From a virus: a stretch of DNA of 41,796 bases. The DNA lies in IMG/VR virus record IMGVR_UViG_3300037585_003009, positions 1 to 41,796 of that record, one strand, 5' to 3'. This document shows, one piece after another, positions 22,883-32,661 of the stretch (the first letter of the stretch is position 1; each line of letters starts with the position of its first letter). The translations under genes were made by a program, and so were the position numbers. The notes under the pieces are model-generated. The model saw only the letters and a list, made by a program, of their open reading frames with translations. It made no database searches and was not told where the DNA came from.

Positions 22883-24604
22883 ATGGACATTAAAGCATTT
22901 TCAGATAATATACAGATAGTACCGCCAAACTTTCGAGACTTAGCATTTGTGACTGAGTTCTATGATAGACGTAGTGGTATTGATGTAAACGTTGACAGCA
23001 TTACATTGACTCGTGAGATGTACGCACGAGCGTATAAGTTCATATACCAAGAGCAGGGAAGGTTTGAAGGTGCAGCCGCAAAAGTTACCACAAATGATGG
23101 TACTGTACTAGATTATTACTTAGACTTTAGAGATGCGGTTATAGGATATGATACGATGCAAGAAGTCGGCTTCCACAAAAGAAAATCATTTAATCAATTC
23201 TTTGAAGATGCAGACGTATTAATATGGAAAGTAGTTAAAAATAAAGGCTTTCTTCCTGACAGCTTACGTTTAAAAGTTCCTTATAAGATCGTGCCAAATG
23301 ACCTAATACAGCAGCAAGCGTTCGCAATTGGTCAAGTTTTATTTTTGTCGTATCAACTATACACAGCAATATTTGAGACAGCTAAAGCGGTAGCAGCTGC
23401 ATTGGATTTTTTCGGCACTGGTGTAGCTACTGCCATAGCTCAAGCGGTTGCGTTAGTGGTATTTTTTGCCGCTACATTAATCTCGTTGATTCAGGCTTTA
23501 AATGACTTACAGGAGTTGTTCTTTCCTACGATAAGATATTTACACGCTTACAGGGATTACGACCTTATTAACGAAGCTTGCAAGGCGTTGGGCTATACAC
23601 TAGAAAGTGATTTGTTAGAAAACGAATTATACAACCTATGTACATTAGGAAAGCCAGAAGGTAAAGATAATGCAAGCGTAATCAATTTTATTCAAAACGA
23701 ATTAACTGTAACTTTTAACGAAGGTTATCCAACAGCGCAAGATAGTACGCCAACTTTAGGAACGCTAATAACTTACATTGAAGAAACGTACAACGCTCGA
23801 ACATTAGTCTATGATGGTGTAGTAAGAATTGAGCGTAGAAGCACATACACAAACACAGCGAGTGTATTAGTTATACCAACTCTAACAGATCAAGAGAACA
23901 AAGATGATGTATATAGATACCACACCCAAGAAGATTGGGGACGGTGTTACGATCATTACCAAATAGACTTCAATGATGTTCACTCACCAGATCAAGAAGA
24001 AGGTGTACGTTCTGAACACATTACGACTCAGATAAACACTATTAACGATGATTTAGTCCGTTTAACAGGTTTAAAAGAAAATAGCGTTCCTTTTGCTCTA
24101 GCAGGTAGAAAAAACTCTTATACAAGGGTAGAAGAGTTGGTAATAAGCTTGTTTGGTGACTTTTTTAACGTGTTGGCTCAATTGCCAGGTAGTACTCAAC
24201 CAGTTTTAAATTTCACTAGCCGTATAGGTGTTATGATGATTGAAAGTCAATTCTTTAGCGTAACTAAAAAAATGTGGTTGGAGGTAGATGATGATGGACT
24301 AGCAAAACAACCAGCAAACTACAAAGACTTTTTATCATTAGATAAAATTTACGACGAGTACAAAACAGATTTAGAGGTAAACGTAAACAATAGAATTATC
24401 AAAGAGTTCACTGTGCCGTTTACAGATCAAAACTTTATTGACTTACAATTAAACAACTTTGTACTATTTGAACAACCTTCTGGGCAGGTGTCAGTGGTTG
24501 AATTAATGAACGTTGAATATTTTGACAGACAGTATAAGGCAAATTTGCGTATCTTGTTACCCGACAACAGCGCGTTTAACACTCAAACAATAAAAATAAC
24601 ATGA
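22883..24604 (+). CDS. Distal tail / tail hub protein candidate
   Basis: A 573-aa protein beginning one base after the tape measure stop. The strand-rich N terminus (1-130) resembles a distal-tail type domain. Residues about 145-210 are strongly hydrophobic and Ala-rich, unusual for a hub protein, and could insert into the host membrane or contact the tape measure. The rest is mixed. Assigned by position and size. Confidence 0.6.
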   Translation: MDIKAFSDNIQIVPPNFRDLAFVTEFYDRRSGIDVNVDSITLTREMYARAYKFIYQEQGRFEGAAAKVTTNDGTVLDYYLDFRDAVIGYDTMQEVGFHKRKSFNQFFEDADVLIWKVVKNKGFLPDSLRLKVPYKIVPNDLIQQQAFAIGQVLFLSYQLYTAIFETAKAVAAALDFFGTGVATAIAQAVALVVFFAATLISLIQALNDLQELFFPTIRYLHAYRDYDLINEACKALGYTLESDLLENELYNLCTLGKPEGKDNASVINFIQNELTVTFNEGYPTAQDSTPTLGTLITYIEETYNARTLVYDGVVRIERRSTYTNTASVLVIPTLTDQENKDDVYRYHTQEDWGRCYDHYQIDFNDVHSPDQEEGVRSEHITTQINTINDDLVRLTGLKENSVPFALAGRKNSYTRVEELVISLFGDFFNVLAQLPGSTQPVLNFTSRIGVMMIESQFFSVTKKMWLEVDDDGLAKQPANYKDFLSLDKIYDEYKTDLEVNVNNRIIKEFTVPFTDQNFIDLQLNNFVLFEQPSGQVSVVELMNVEYFDRQYKANLRILLPDNSAFNTQTIKIT

Positions 24605-24810
24605 TAGATTTGAATGCAGCACTAAAAGGAGTGAACGACTTAATTAAGCAATTCCCTGTAGAGGTACGCGCAGAGTTGAACAAACTAAATCAAGACGCAC
24701 TAAAAATTGCAGCCAGTGACAAGTCAAGCGAACAGAAACAGGCTGAGCTAGAATTTTTACATAAATCATTTGAGATAAGAAACAAAGATGGGTTTAAGGC
24801 TAATACATAG
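24601..24810 (+). CDS. Small helical tail-region protein
   Basis: A 69-aa helical protein whose ATG overlaps the upstream stop by four bases; the next gene starts 23 bases before its end. Function unknown. Confidence 0.7.
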   Translation: MIDLNAALKGVNDLIKQFPVEVRAELNKLNQDALKIAASDKSSEQKQAELEFLHKSFEIRNKDGFKANT

Positions 24811-26974
24811 AGAGTTTACAGATTCTAATTCCAGAACAGGCAGCTATCCGAAAGGCGTTGCATTAGACACAGCGACAGCAAAATACACTATTGAATATGT
24901 ATGTACTTTAAATCTAAGTACTAACGTGCAAGTAATTAAAAAAGGTAAAAGAATTCGATTGTCTTCTGGTACATGGGAATCTTTAATTGGAGCTTACAAA
25001 GGGGCAAATATTGAATTTAAACTCGGAGGTGCGTCTGTAATCACAACAACTATCGACAGTGTTGATGGTGTAGATTTATATTTAACTAATTCAGGCTCAA
25101 AACCAAACACAGAATATGCAAAAGGTAGATTTACGCTATTAGAAACACCGAAAAGTTTTAGTAATTACGTCAATTTATACAAAAACTCATTTAAAACAGG
25201 TACAAAATACTCGTTAATAGATAACGAAGTGCAATGGTTTAAAGTCGAATTAAACAACGCGCTAAGTGTTTTGGGTGTTGACCAGATGCAGCAGCACGGT
25301 AAAAAGTCAGGAGGGAGTATAATAACCTCACAAATTGAACGAATTGCAGACGTTAGCGGAAATCAACGCTATGAAATAACAACAAATTTCAAGTATTGGA
25401 ACTTTCTCGATGCTAGTGTTTACGATGCAGATGATAGTACAGGGTTTTACACTAACATAGTAGCCGACACCGTACTTGATAGCACTATTGCACAGATTAA
25501 TTTAGAGGATAGTATTTTAGGTGATGTAGGTTACCAAAACGAAGCTTTAAATGGTGGCGAGTCCCCGTACACTTTGACTTATTGTAATTGGACGGATGAT
25601 AGCAGTAATGTATTGTCTGCATTTGATTATGGGCAAAACTCAAACTTTGAAATAAGAATAGAGGGAACATTTACGGGAAATGAGGAATTTAATTTTAAGT
25701 TCTACCGTTTAGCCGATCAATCTGAATACTCACGAAAGGAGTTGCCAGTAGAAAACAACGTAAGCGTTTTGATTAGTCCTAATTATATTGGTTTTGGCGT
25801 GCCTAGAAGTGATACAGGAAACGAAAACAGTTCAGGGGCGCGTTTTGATATGACGAACTTCACAGTTACTAATAACACTACTCACGTAATTATTACGGGG
25901 AGAATTGCAGCTAATGCCGCGATGACAACGTACCTAGAAAACAACGTTAAAAACTACGAGTATTTAGTAGCGATAGATGATCCAACTTTAACGTATAGTA
26001 GAGCAACAACGGTAAACGTTTTAACTGATTCACAAGAAGCAATAAAAACTATACTACCGCTAGGAGCATATACAACGACAACTTTAGTCTTAGAGGATAT
26101 AAACAACGACACGTTAACCGCTTCACCTGTTTTAATGGCTGAGGATTATGTTCGCTTGTCTTCTACTTTGGTATTACCTAAAAATACAGATGAAAATGTA
26201 TGGAAGTCGATAACGTTGCGCGTAATAGCATTGAAAAACGATGGTTCACAGTTTACATTAGAAAGCTTTGTGTATAACGTAGAGGATTTGCCAGCCATGC
26301 GAGACGGTACACTTTTACTAGACTACAATCAACCAAGAGGGTACAAACTGCCAACAACAAGCAATAAAAACGCGGTTACTGTTTCTCGACTTGCGACATT
26401 AGACACGGTATCGGATTTTGGTGTGGAAGTATCGTATGCCTTTCAAGTTAGAAATGAGGATTTTATACAACTCCCTGACGCTTCGAAAGATTTCTTTGGA
26501 GAAAAAACAAACAAGTGGTACACGTACTCAAGCGATCCAGACTATACTTTACAGGCTGAATTAGTATTGGAGCGTAATACAGGAATATACAGAAACGCTC
26601 TACCGTTTGGCATTAGTTTAGGCACAATCACACCAGTACTTACTTTCGAGAGATTAGACGGTACAGCAATTACAAAACCTCTACGCGGAGAAACCACACG
26701 TTTAATTTCAACAACTACAGCACCAACAAACTGGAACGGGGGAGAATGGGGGTCAATTAGCGTAAGAGGTGAGAATGATATAGTACTTTTTGAGTTAAGC
26801 ACTCTTGAAGACCCGACCGATAACAGCAACCCGTTACAACCTGACACGGGGGAAACTAGACTTAAAATAGATATAAGTGGAAACGATTTAGTATTAACCT
26901 GTTTGTTCGACCCTAGCAAACTAACCGCGAAAAGTATTATCTTTGGTACTAGAGCGCATGGAAACACAATATAA
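24788..26974 (+). CDS. Tail tip structural protein
   Basis: A 728-aa Thr/Asn/Ser-rich beta protein with several likely beta-sandwich domains. No enzyme motif is visible. It follows the hub candidate and precedes the fibres, so it is probably part of the baseplate or tip. It overlaps the preceding small gene by 23 bases. Confidence 0.65.
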   Translation: MGLRLIHREFTDSNSRTGSYPKGVALDTATAKYTIEYVCTLNLSTNVQVIKKGKRIRLSSGTWESLIGAYKGANIEFKLGGASVITTTIDSVDGVDLYLTNSGSKPNTEYAKGRFTLLETPKSFSNYVNLYKNSFKTGTKYSLIDNEVQWFKVELNNALSVLGVDQMQQHGKKSGGSIITSQIERIADVSGNQRYEITTNFKYWNFLDASVYDADDSTGFYTNIVADTVLDSTIAQINLEDSILGDVGYQNEALNGGESPYTLTYCNWTDDSSNVLSAFDYGQNSNFEIRIEGTFTGNEEFNFKFYRLADQSEYSRKELPVENNVSVLISPNYIGFGVPRSDTGNENSSGARFDMTNFTVTNNTTHVIITGRIAANAAMTTYLENNVKNYEYLVAIDDPTLTYSRATTVNVLTDSQEAIKTILPLGAYTTTTLVLEDINNDTLTASPVLMAEDYVRLSSTLVLPKNTDENVWKSITLRVIALKNDGSQFTLESFVYNVEDLPAMRDGTLLLDYNQPRGYKLPTTSNKNAVTVSRLATLDTVSDFGVEVSYAFQVRNEDFIQLPDASKDFFGEKTNKWYTYSSDPDYTLQAELVLERNTGIYRNALPFGISLGTITPVLTFERLDGTAITKPLRGETTRLISTTTAPTNWNGGEWGSISVRGENDIVLFELSTLEDPTDNSNPLQPDTGETRLKIDISGNDLVLTCLFDPSKLTAKSIIFGTRAHGNTI

Positions 26975-27984
26975 TGCCATTAATAGACAACATACATTTA
27001 GACCCTTACGAGCCGCCAAAAGAGCCTTTCAACCCACCTCCAATAATCGAGGATATAGAACGCTTAAATAAAGCTTGTTGCCGTCCTTTTGATGTTTTAG
27101 CTGACTTAGTTGATAACTCAAGAGTAAAGAATGATGTTAATAGTGTATTTGATTTTGGCGATAGTGTTACCTTCGTGTTAAAGAAAGATGGTGTTGTAAC
27201 TTCGTTTACTCCTGTTTCTGTGGAGTTTCCAAATGAAGCGGGAGCATGGTACACAACTATAGAATGGAGGTCTGTAGCTATTTTAGATGGGTTTGGCTGC
27301 TATTCAATAGAAGTTACGCCAATTGTAGCAGGACAAACACGACCGACATACACTTATGCACAATATAATCTACTACCATATACAAGTGGTGAAATAAGTA
27401 ACGCAGAGGGAACAACCAGAATACTTTCAAGATTCAACGATGTTAATGATAAGTATGACATCAATATGACTGATGCATTTTTATTAGATTCGTTACGTTT
27501 TGATGGTAAGTTCGGATACTTTCAAGATAATACTGAAATAGATAATTTAGAATACTTAGACGGAACACAAGAGAAGGTTAAGCGTGAAGACTTTACAAGC
27601 TATGAACTAAGAGTAGATTTAAACACGTACAACGTAATAGAAAAGTTACGAGATCATGTACTAGCTGAAAACTCGTGTTGGATTAGTGACCATAACTATG
27701 ACAGCTATTCACACCAGTATTATGATATTCCTGTTATTGTTAGCGAGGGATTTGCGCCCAACCATTTTGACGGCACAAGACAATTAACAGGTGTTGCAAA
27801 GTTTGAGGATAAAGTACGTAGAAATAGAACGCACTTTCAAGATAACAGACAAACATCGGAAGCAGACGCACCACCAAACGCTCCTGAAATAATGGATTAT
27901 AATGTGGTTGTTAACGGTGTTTTAGAGCAGTCTTTTTCTGCTCCAAGTGATCAAGATTTAACGATAAACATAAATATAACATAA
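26974..27984 (+). CDS. Tail tip structural protein
   Basis: A 336-aa protein with a proline-rich N terminus (DPYEPPKEPFNPPP), two adjacent cysteines (residues 34-35) and a beta-rich body. Start and stop overlap the neighbours by one base (TAATG), as along this whole operon. No domain recognised. Confidence 0.65.
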   Translation: MPLIDNIHLDPYEPPKEPFNPPPIIEDIERLNKACCRPFDVLADLVDNSRVKNDVNSVFDFGDSVTFVLKKDGVVTSFTPVSVEFPNEAGAWYTTIEWRSVAILDGFGCYSIEVTPIVAGQTRPTYTYAQYNLLPYTSGEISNAEGTTRILSRFNDVNDKYDINMTDAFLLDSLRFDGKFGYFQDNTEIDNLEYLDGTQEKVKREDFTSYELRVDLNTYNVIEKLRDHVLAENSCWISDHNYDSYSHQYYDIPVIVSEGFAPNHFDGTRQLTGVAKFEDKVRRNRTHFQDNRQTSEADAPPNAPEIMDYNVVVNGVLEQSFSAPSDQDLTININIT

Positions 27985-28979
27985 TGAAAGATATAACAAT
28001 ATCGGGCAATTCATTAGTGATAACAGACACAGTTACAAGCATAATCGAATTAGAAGTACCCGCAAAAGATTTCTATTTTAGTAATAGACACTTAAACGAA
28101 AATATTCTGAACGTGTATGATACGCACGGAATTAATGAAAGTATTGCTACTGAATGGAAGGGCAATATATCAGATGTAACTATTGACGGAGTCGCTGCAA
28201 CTGCAAGCACTTTGCGAACTTTTCAACAGGATCATCTGGGAAAGTCTAGCACCTCGGGAGGTAACGGGGTGAACTCAGTAACGGGTGACGGAGTAGGAGG
28301 AACAGCGAGTGATCCAGTTCTAACATTTCCAACACCAGCAGAAATTGGAGCAAAAGCAGATTTCACAGAGAATTCAGCATTTAATAAAGACTTTGGAACA
28401 GGTTCTGCGGACGTTTTGAGAGGTGATACAACGACAATAACACCAGCGCAAATTTCAGATATTACAACAAATAATTCAAAAGTGTCTTTTCCAGAAGCTC
28501 CCGCAGATGGTAATCAATACGCAAGAAAAGATAATTCTTGGGAACAGGTGTCAAGCGGTTCGGGCGATATGGAAAAGAGCGTATATGATCCTAATAACGT
28601 TGATGATAATGCTTTTGATTATGCTAATTTTTTAGGTGATTTTCAAGTAAAAGGTGGCAGGACGACTATAACGCTGAACAGTGATCAAGATAACCTAGAT
28701 TTAGATGGTTTTAACATTGTTTATCTAACAGCTCCCTCAAATATGCGTAGAATAACAGGAATAAAAGCCCCACCTTCTGGTGTTGAGAGAATCATTATTT
28801 TTGTAAATAACGACTCAAACAGAGTTAAAACGTTTGTAGCAAATAGCGGAAGCAGTTTAGCAGCAAATAGAATAGTTTTAAGGGGTAACGCAGGTCAAAA
28901 AAATTTAGATGATTATTTAATCGCTCTATGTATGTACAATCATACTATTAATAAATGGCAATTTACACGAATGCAATGA
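27984..28979 (+). CDS. Tail fibre protein A
   Basis: A 331-aa fibre. The N-terminal part holds ISGNSLVITDTVTSI, a Gly/Ser linker and a NSVTGDGVGG motif. The middle has the repeat-like PADGNQYARKDNSWEQV found in many phage fibres. The C-terminal ~135 residues (from about 195) are closely related to the protein at 31033: shared YDPNNV.DDAFDY.NFLG, RRITGI.APP.GV.R and AANRIVLRG. The C-terminal domain is therefore probably the receptor-binding tip. Confidence 0.75.
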   Translation: MKDITISGNSLVITDTVTSIIELEVPAKDFYFSNRHLNENILNVYDTHGINESIATEWKGNISDVTIDGVAATASTLRTFQQDHLGKSSTSGGNGVNSVTGDGVGGTASDPVLTFPTPAEIGAKADFTENSAFNKDFGTGSADVLRGDTTTITPAQISDITTNNSKVSFPEAPADGNQYARKDNSWEQVSSGSGDMEKSVYDPNNVDDNAFDYANFLGDFQVKGGRTTITLNSDQDNLDLDGFNIVYLTAPSNMRRITGIKAPPSGVERIIIFVNNDSNRVKTFVANSGSSLAANRIVLRGNAGQKNLDDYLIALCMYNHTINKWQFTRMQ

Positions 28980-29365
28980 GAAATTTTTACAAAAATTCAG
29001 AACAACCGATACCTGCAATAGCTTTTGAAAATTCACCTCCAAATGGATACGTATTAATCACTGATCCAGAGGTTAGGATGAGCCATTGGAAAGCTAAATA
29101 TAGAGAAAGAAAAGAGGACGGACAAAGATATTACACTGAAACACAAGCAGCACTTTACATTGATTTATTAAATGGAATATATACTGGTTTAGAGGTTTTT
29201 GAATTTGAAGAACACACTTCAAAATTAGCGGATCAAATATTTAAAGGGGATTGGTTGACGGCTCAAGAAACGTGTAACAACTTGGCGACTAGCGGTATTT
29301 TTGACACTGTAAAAAAAGCAGAAATACAGACAGAGATAGATACTTATGTAACTAATAATTATTAA
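28976..29365 (+). CDS. Fibre accessory protein A
   Basis: A 129-aa protein. I start it at 28976 (ATGA overlap with fibre A), because its paralogue at 31581 begins at the equivalent MR.FY. They share EDGQRYY.E.Q..LYI, LADQIFKGDWLTAQ and TSGIFD with the paralogue. Each copy directly follows a related fibre tip, which suggests a dedicated chaperone or attachment partner. Confidence 0.7.
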   Translation: MRNFYKNSEQPIPAIAFENSPPNGYVLITDPEVRMSHWKAKYRERKEDGQRYYTETQAALYIDLLNGIYTGLEVFEFEEHTSKLADQIFKGDWLTAQETCNNLATSGIFDTVKKAEIQTEIDTYVTNNY

Positions 29366-29366
29366 C

Positions 29367-29984
29367 ATGGCAACAGTAGATATTAACGTAACAGGAGGAA
29401 GTGGGACAGATACAAATCTGGGCAACAATGATCAACAAATAGATATTTCTGGATTTAGAAATGTAAACTATGGGGGGAATACTAGCTCGGACGGTGTAAG
29501 AATGAGAAACTTAGCTTTAGCTGATCACCACGAGTTTAACGGTGTTGGTGATTATAGACTAATTGCGGGACGTTTTGCAATGGGTGGCGGTTTAACCTCT
29601 CCTAACTATGGAGCTATATTAAATAAAACGGGATCGGCTGCGAATGTATATGCTTCTACAAATGTTATAAATAGTAGATGTTTTATAGGTCTAAAGACTA
29701 ATACAGGAAATCAAAACGTACTACTAACAAATACAGCTAGTGCAGGTCTTAGCGAATGTATTACTTTAGTAGGAACAGGAACAGCAATTACAAAAACAGG
29801 TATGTCAGTAGATGTTACGGGAGCAACAAATAATGTCGCTATAAATGTGATAAATGGAGACATAAAAACACCGTCAGGTGTCGGAGAAACTGTAACTTTA
29901 AGTTTTAATGCTCCTAACAGCGGGGACACATCCTCGGTAACTTTTGAAAAGGGATTATTAATTTCACACACAACAACACCATAA
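29367..29984 (+). CDS. Fibre-like structural protein
   Basis: A 205-aa protein, Gly/Asn/Thr-rich and beta-structured, opening MATVDINVTGGSGTDTNLGN. No catalytic motif. It lies between the two fibre modules and may be a fibre or decoration protein. Confidence 0.6.
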   Translation: MATVDINVTGGSGTDTNLGNNDQQIDISGFRNVNYGGNTSSDGVRMRNLALADHHEFNGVGDYRLIAGRFAMGGGLTSPNYGAILNKTGSAANVYASTNVINSRCFIGLKTNTGNQNVLLTNTASAGLSECITLVGTGTAITKTGMSVDVTGATNNVAINVINGDIKTPSGVGETVTLSFNAPNSGDTSSVTFEKGLLISHTTTP

Positions 29985-29987
29985 GAA

Positions 29988-30371
29988 ATGCAAGCAAAAA
30001 CAACGGTAAAAGTAAACTTCAACATACAAAACAGAGTAAACAGTCAAGGGAATGATTATGTTGTTGGTATTTTAGAAGAGTATGGGCAATGGTTACGTGA
30101 TCCAGAAACAGGAGAGCCAACAAGAGTAAGGTGTGTGTATACTTACTACACGTATGATCCAGTTACGAACGAAGCGACAAGTCCCCCAATTATTATGGAC
30201 GACTTTATTATCGACAATACAGAGTTTAATACTCTTTTTGCGCAGGTTGAGCCAACAATCCCTACAAACATGGACGAACACAAGAAAATTGAGTTGATGT
30301 ACTACATAGGTTTGCAGATAAATATGGCTGAGACTTTTAATATTCCGATGTCCGATATAGTTGTTTCGTAA
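29988..30371 (+). CDS. Tail-region hypothetical protein
   Basis: A 127-aa protein with a strand-rich N-terminal half and a helical C-terminal half (HKKIELMYYIGLQINMAETF). Its stop overlaps the next ATG. Function unknown. Confidence 0.65.
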   Translation: MQAKTTVKVNFNIQNRVNSQGNDYVVGILEEYGQWLRDPETGEPTRVRCVYTYYTYDPVTNEATSPPIIMDDFIIDNTEFNTLFAQVEPTIPTNMDEHKKIELMYYIGLQINMAETFNIPMSDIVVS

Positions 30372-31033
30372 TGGCTTTTAATTTAAAAATACAAGGTTAT
30401 TATTTCGTAATCACTGACACGGTAACTAATTTGGAGTCTATACGTGAAAAAACGGCACAACTCAAATTTAAGGTTGACGGCACTAAATACCGTTTCTTTT
30501 TAGATGCGAAAAACAATGTCGGCAGTGATATTAGTTACGAGCAAGGAGAAGATGAGACGGAGTTCGACTATGCCGATATTATAGACAATAGAACGGGATT
30601 AGCTTTTGTTACGAACGATGATTTAACTGACTTTTTAAGCGGTAAATTAGGCGAACCTGTTGGCGGGGGAGGTGGTGGCGTTCAATCTGTAACGGGTGAT
30701 GGAGTAGACAACACAGACCCAATAAACCCAGTTTTAAGTTTCCCAGATGCCGACGAAGTAGACGATACGTCAACCACGAAAAAGTTTGTCAGGAAGCTTT
30801 ATATAACACTTGACAGTGCAGAATCTTCTATAACTAGAGCGACAGGAGGAGGTAGAACTACTTTTACAATAACTCATAATTTTAATACAAAGGATATTTT
30901 AGATAGAGTTTACCGTATATCAGATGATAGGCGTATAAATTGGCGAATCGAAACACCAACAGTAAACACGCTTGAAGCCAGCAGAGCGGGAACGGTCGCT
31001 AATGGACTATTTAGAATATTATTAATAACATAA
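30371..31033 (+). CDS. Tail fibre protein B, N-terminal part
   Basis: A 220-aa protein related to the first part of fibre A: both carry FVITDTVT-like and SVTGDGV motifs followed by a PVL-FP segment, after a Gly-rich linker (GGGGGG at about 97). It lacks the fibre-tip domain, which is encoded separately by the next gene. Its stop overlaps that ATG by one base. A glycine-rich hinge and strands follow. Confidence 0.7.
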   Translation: MAFNLKIQGYYFVITDTVTNLESIREKTAQLKFKVDGTKYRFFLDAKNNVGSDISYEQGEDETEFDYADIIDNRTGLAFVTNDDLTDFLSGKLGEPVGGGGGGVQSVTGDGVDNTDPINPVLSFPDADEVDDTSTTKKFVRKLYITLDSAESSITRATGGGRTTFTITHNFNTKDILDRVYRISDDRRINWRIETPTVNTLEASRAGTVANGLFRILLIT

Positions 31034-31578
31034 TGGAAGTAAACGACATACTAAAGTTAATTAGTTTAACACAAACAGAAATAAACGCCCTGTCTGATAA
31101 CGTTGGGCTTTATTTCAATAGTACCACAGGAAAATTAAACCTGAATGGTACAGATATGAACAGTCAAGGAATGGACGCGACCATTTACGACCCGAACAAC
31201 GTACAAGATGATGCTTTTGATTACGAAAACTTTTTAGGCACTTTTCAACTAACAGGTACAGCGCAGACGGTTAGCATGTCATCAGATAGAGATAATCTAT
31301 CTATTACGGCTAATATTGTTAATCTTACTACAAGCTCACAAGATAGGCGAATTACTGGAATTGTTGCGCCACCTACAGGAGTAAATAGAGTTATATTCTT
31401 TTACAATCAAAGCAGCCAATACAGGATAAAATTTGTACATCAAAGCGGAAGTAGTAACGCAGCAAACAGAATAGTATTAAGAGGACAGGCGGGAACTAGA
31501 AATTTGTTACAGTTTCAAATGGCAGTATTAAGTTACAACCATTTGTTAAATCGTTGGTACGTTAGCAGAATAGGATAA
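31033..31578 (+). CDS. Tail fibre tip protein B
   Basis: A 181-aa protein whose residues from about 48 onward match the C-terminal domain of fibre A. Its first ~45 residues are helical and could tether it to the upstream protein. In fibre A, stalk and tip are one chain; here they are separate genes. Probable receptor-binding component. Confidence 0.7.
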   Translation: MEVNDILKLISLTQTEINALSDNVGLYFNSTTGKLNLNGTDMNSQGMDATIYDPNNVQDDAFDYENFLGTFQLTGTAQTVSMSSDRDNLSITANIVNLTTSSQDRRITGIVAPPTGVNRVIFFYNQSSQYRIKFVHQSGSSNAANRIVLRGQAGTRNLLQFQMAVLSYNHLLNRWYVSRIG

Positions 31579-31580
31579 AA

Positions 31581-31961
31581 ATGAGACAATTTTACACAGA
31601 TAGCACGGGGGCAATAGCATTCGAAACGGCAGCACCCACACCAGATTACGCGCTAATTACTGGAACGTTACGCGATAGCTTATGGGACGCGAAATATAAC
31701 GAACGATCAGAGGACGGACAAAGATACTATCACGAATCTCAAAGGAGCTTATACATTAGCTTTATTTCTGGAACTTACACTTTTACAGAAGTTAAGGATT
31801 ACGAAACTTATACAGCAAATTTAGCAGACGAAATATTCAAAGGAAATTGGTTAACAGCTCAAGATACTTGTGATAATCTTTCTACTAGCGGTATTTTTGA
31901 TGCTACGAAAAAGGCAGAAATAAAGTCAGATATAGACAACTACATTTTAAACAATTACTAA
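31581..31961 (+). CDS. Fibre accessory protein B
   Basis: A 126-aa paralogue of the protein at 28976, in the same place directly after a fibre tip. Conserved blocks are ERSEDGQRYYHESQ, LADEIFKGNWLTAQDTC and a C-terminal helix ending NNY. Probably a tip chaperone or attachment partner. Confidence 0.7.
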   Translation: MRQFYTDSTGAIAFETAAPTPDYALITGTLRDSLWDAKYNERSEDGQRYYHESQRSLYISFISGTYTFTEVKDYETYTANLADEIFKGNWLTAQDTCDNLSTSGIFDATKKAEIKSDIDNYILNNY

Positions 31962-31963
31962 AA

Positions 31964-32389
31964 ATGCGTTTAAAACCTTATAAATACTGGTCAAAGGAAC
32001 AAATGGAGTCTATTACAGTAGAGAACACTTCTAAAATGTCGATTGATCCTAAACTAAAAGCGTTAATTATAGATTTAATGATTAGCGTAATATATTCAGA
32101 GGATTGGGATGTCTCGGATGATTTTAATGGATGCACTTTTGTACAGGACACCTTACACCCTTCTATAGCTTGTTTGTTTCATGATTATGTAAATCTAACA
32201 GGCAGAGGTAGCGCAAGATCAGACAAGTTATTTTATGAATTAAAGAGAATCGAAGGGCTAGGAAAATTTAGAGCAAAATTTAGAATGTACGTTGTCAGAT
32301 TTGCATATATATTTTTCTTCTATTGGAAGATAACAAGGAAGCCAGACACACCAGAAATGAAAAGACTATTCGACTACTATAAAAAGTAA
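31964..32389 (+). CDS. DUF1353-like protein
   Basis: A 141-aa protein with HPSIACLFHDYVNLTGRG (about 65-82) followed by RSDKLFYEL: an HDY and D-x-x-F pattern like DUF1353, a family near phage tail or lysis genes with an uncertain role. The C-terminal third is aromatic and hydrophobic and may contact membrane. Confidence 0.6.
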   Translation: MRLKPYKYWSKEQMESITVENTSKMSIDPKLKALIIDLMISVIYSEDWDVSDDFNGCTFVQDTLHPSIACLFHDYVNLTGRGSARSDKLFYELKRIEGLGKFRAKFRMYVVRFAYIFFFYWKITRKPDTPEMKRLFDYYKK

Positions 32390-32413
32390 ATATTCTAAAT
32401 AACTAATAATTTA

Positions 32414-32421
32414 TATCTTTA
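32414..32421 (+). promoter_or_regulatory. Weak promoter candidate before lysis region
   Basis: The 62-base AT-rich gap 32390-32451 holds TATCTTTA, one base from TANNTTTG, about 30 bases before the ATG at 32452. No -33 TTTG is visible. Confidence 0.3.
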
Positions 32422-32451
32422 TACTTTAAAACATATTTAAACGTAAATAAC

Positions 32452-32661
32452 ATGAGTACTACGATACACTACTTAGATTCAGAAGCTAATCCGATTGATA
32501 ACACTATTGACGAAACGTCTACACTTTATTTGAACGGCAATATTTACGGAATGGTGATAAAGTTGACCGATTTAGACGGTAACGAGTACGAGTACGAGAT
32601 TCAACAAAATGCTAGTGAAGCTCCCATCTTTGGAGAAAGACCAAGACGAGAAGAAAGATGA
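32452..32661 (+). CDS. Small acidic protein
   Basis: A 69-aa acidic, strand-rich protein opening MSTTIHYLDSEANPIDNTID. Its end overlaps the next ATG by four bases. Function unknown. Confidence 0.65.
   Translation: MSTTIHYLDSEANPIDNTIDETSTLYLNGNIYGMVIKLTDLDGNEYEYEIQQNASEAPIFGERPRREER

Noticed and set aside
27984-31961. Fibre duplication as a diversity-generating retroelement
   Set aside because: No reverse transcriptase gene or template repeat is present; similarity between the copies is that of diverged paralogues.
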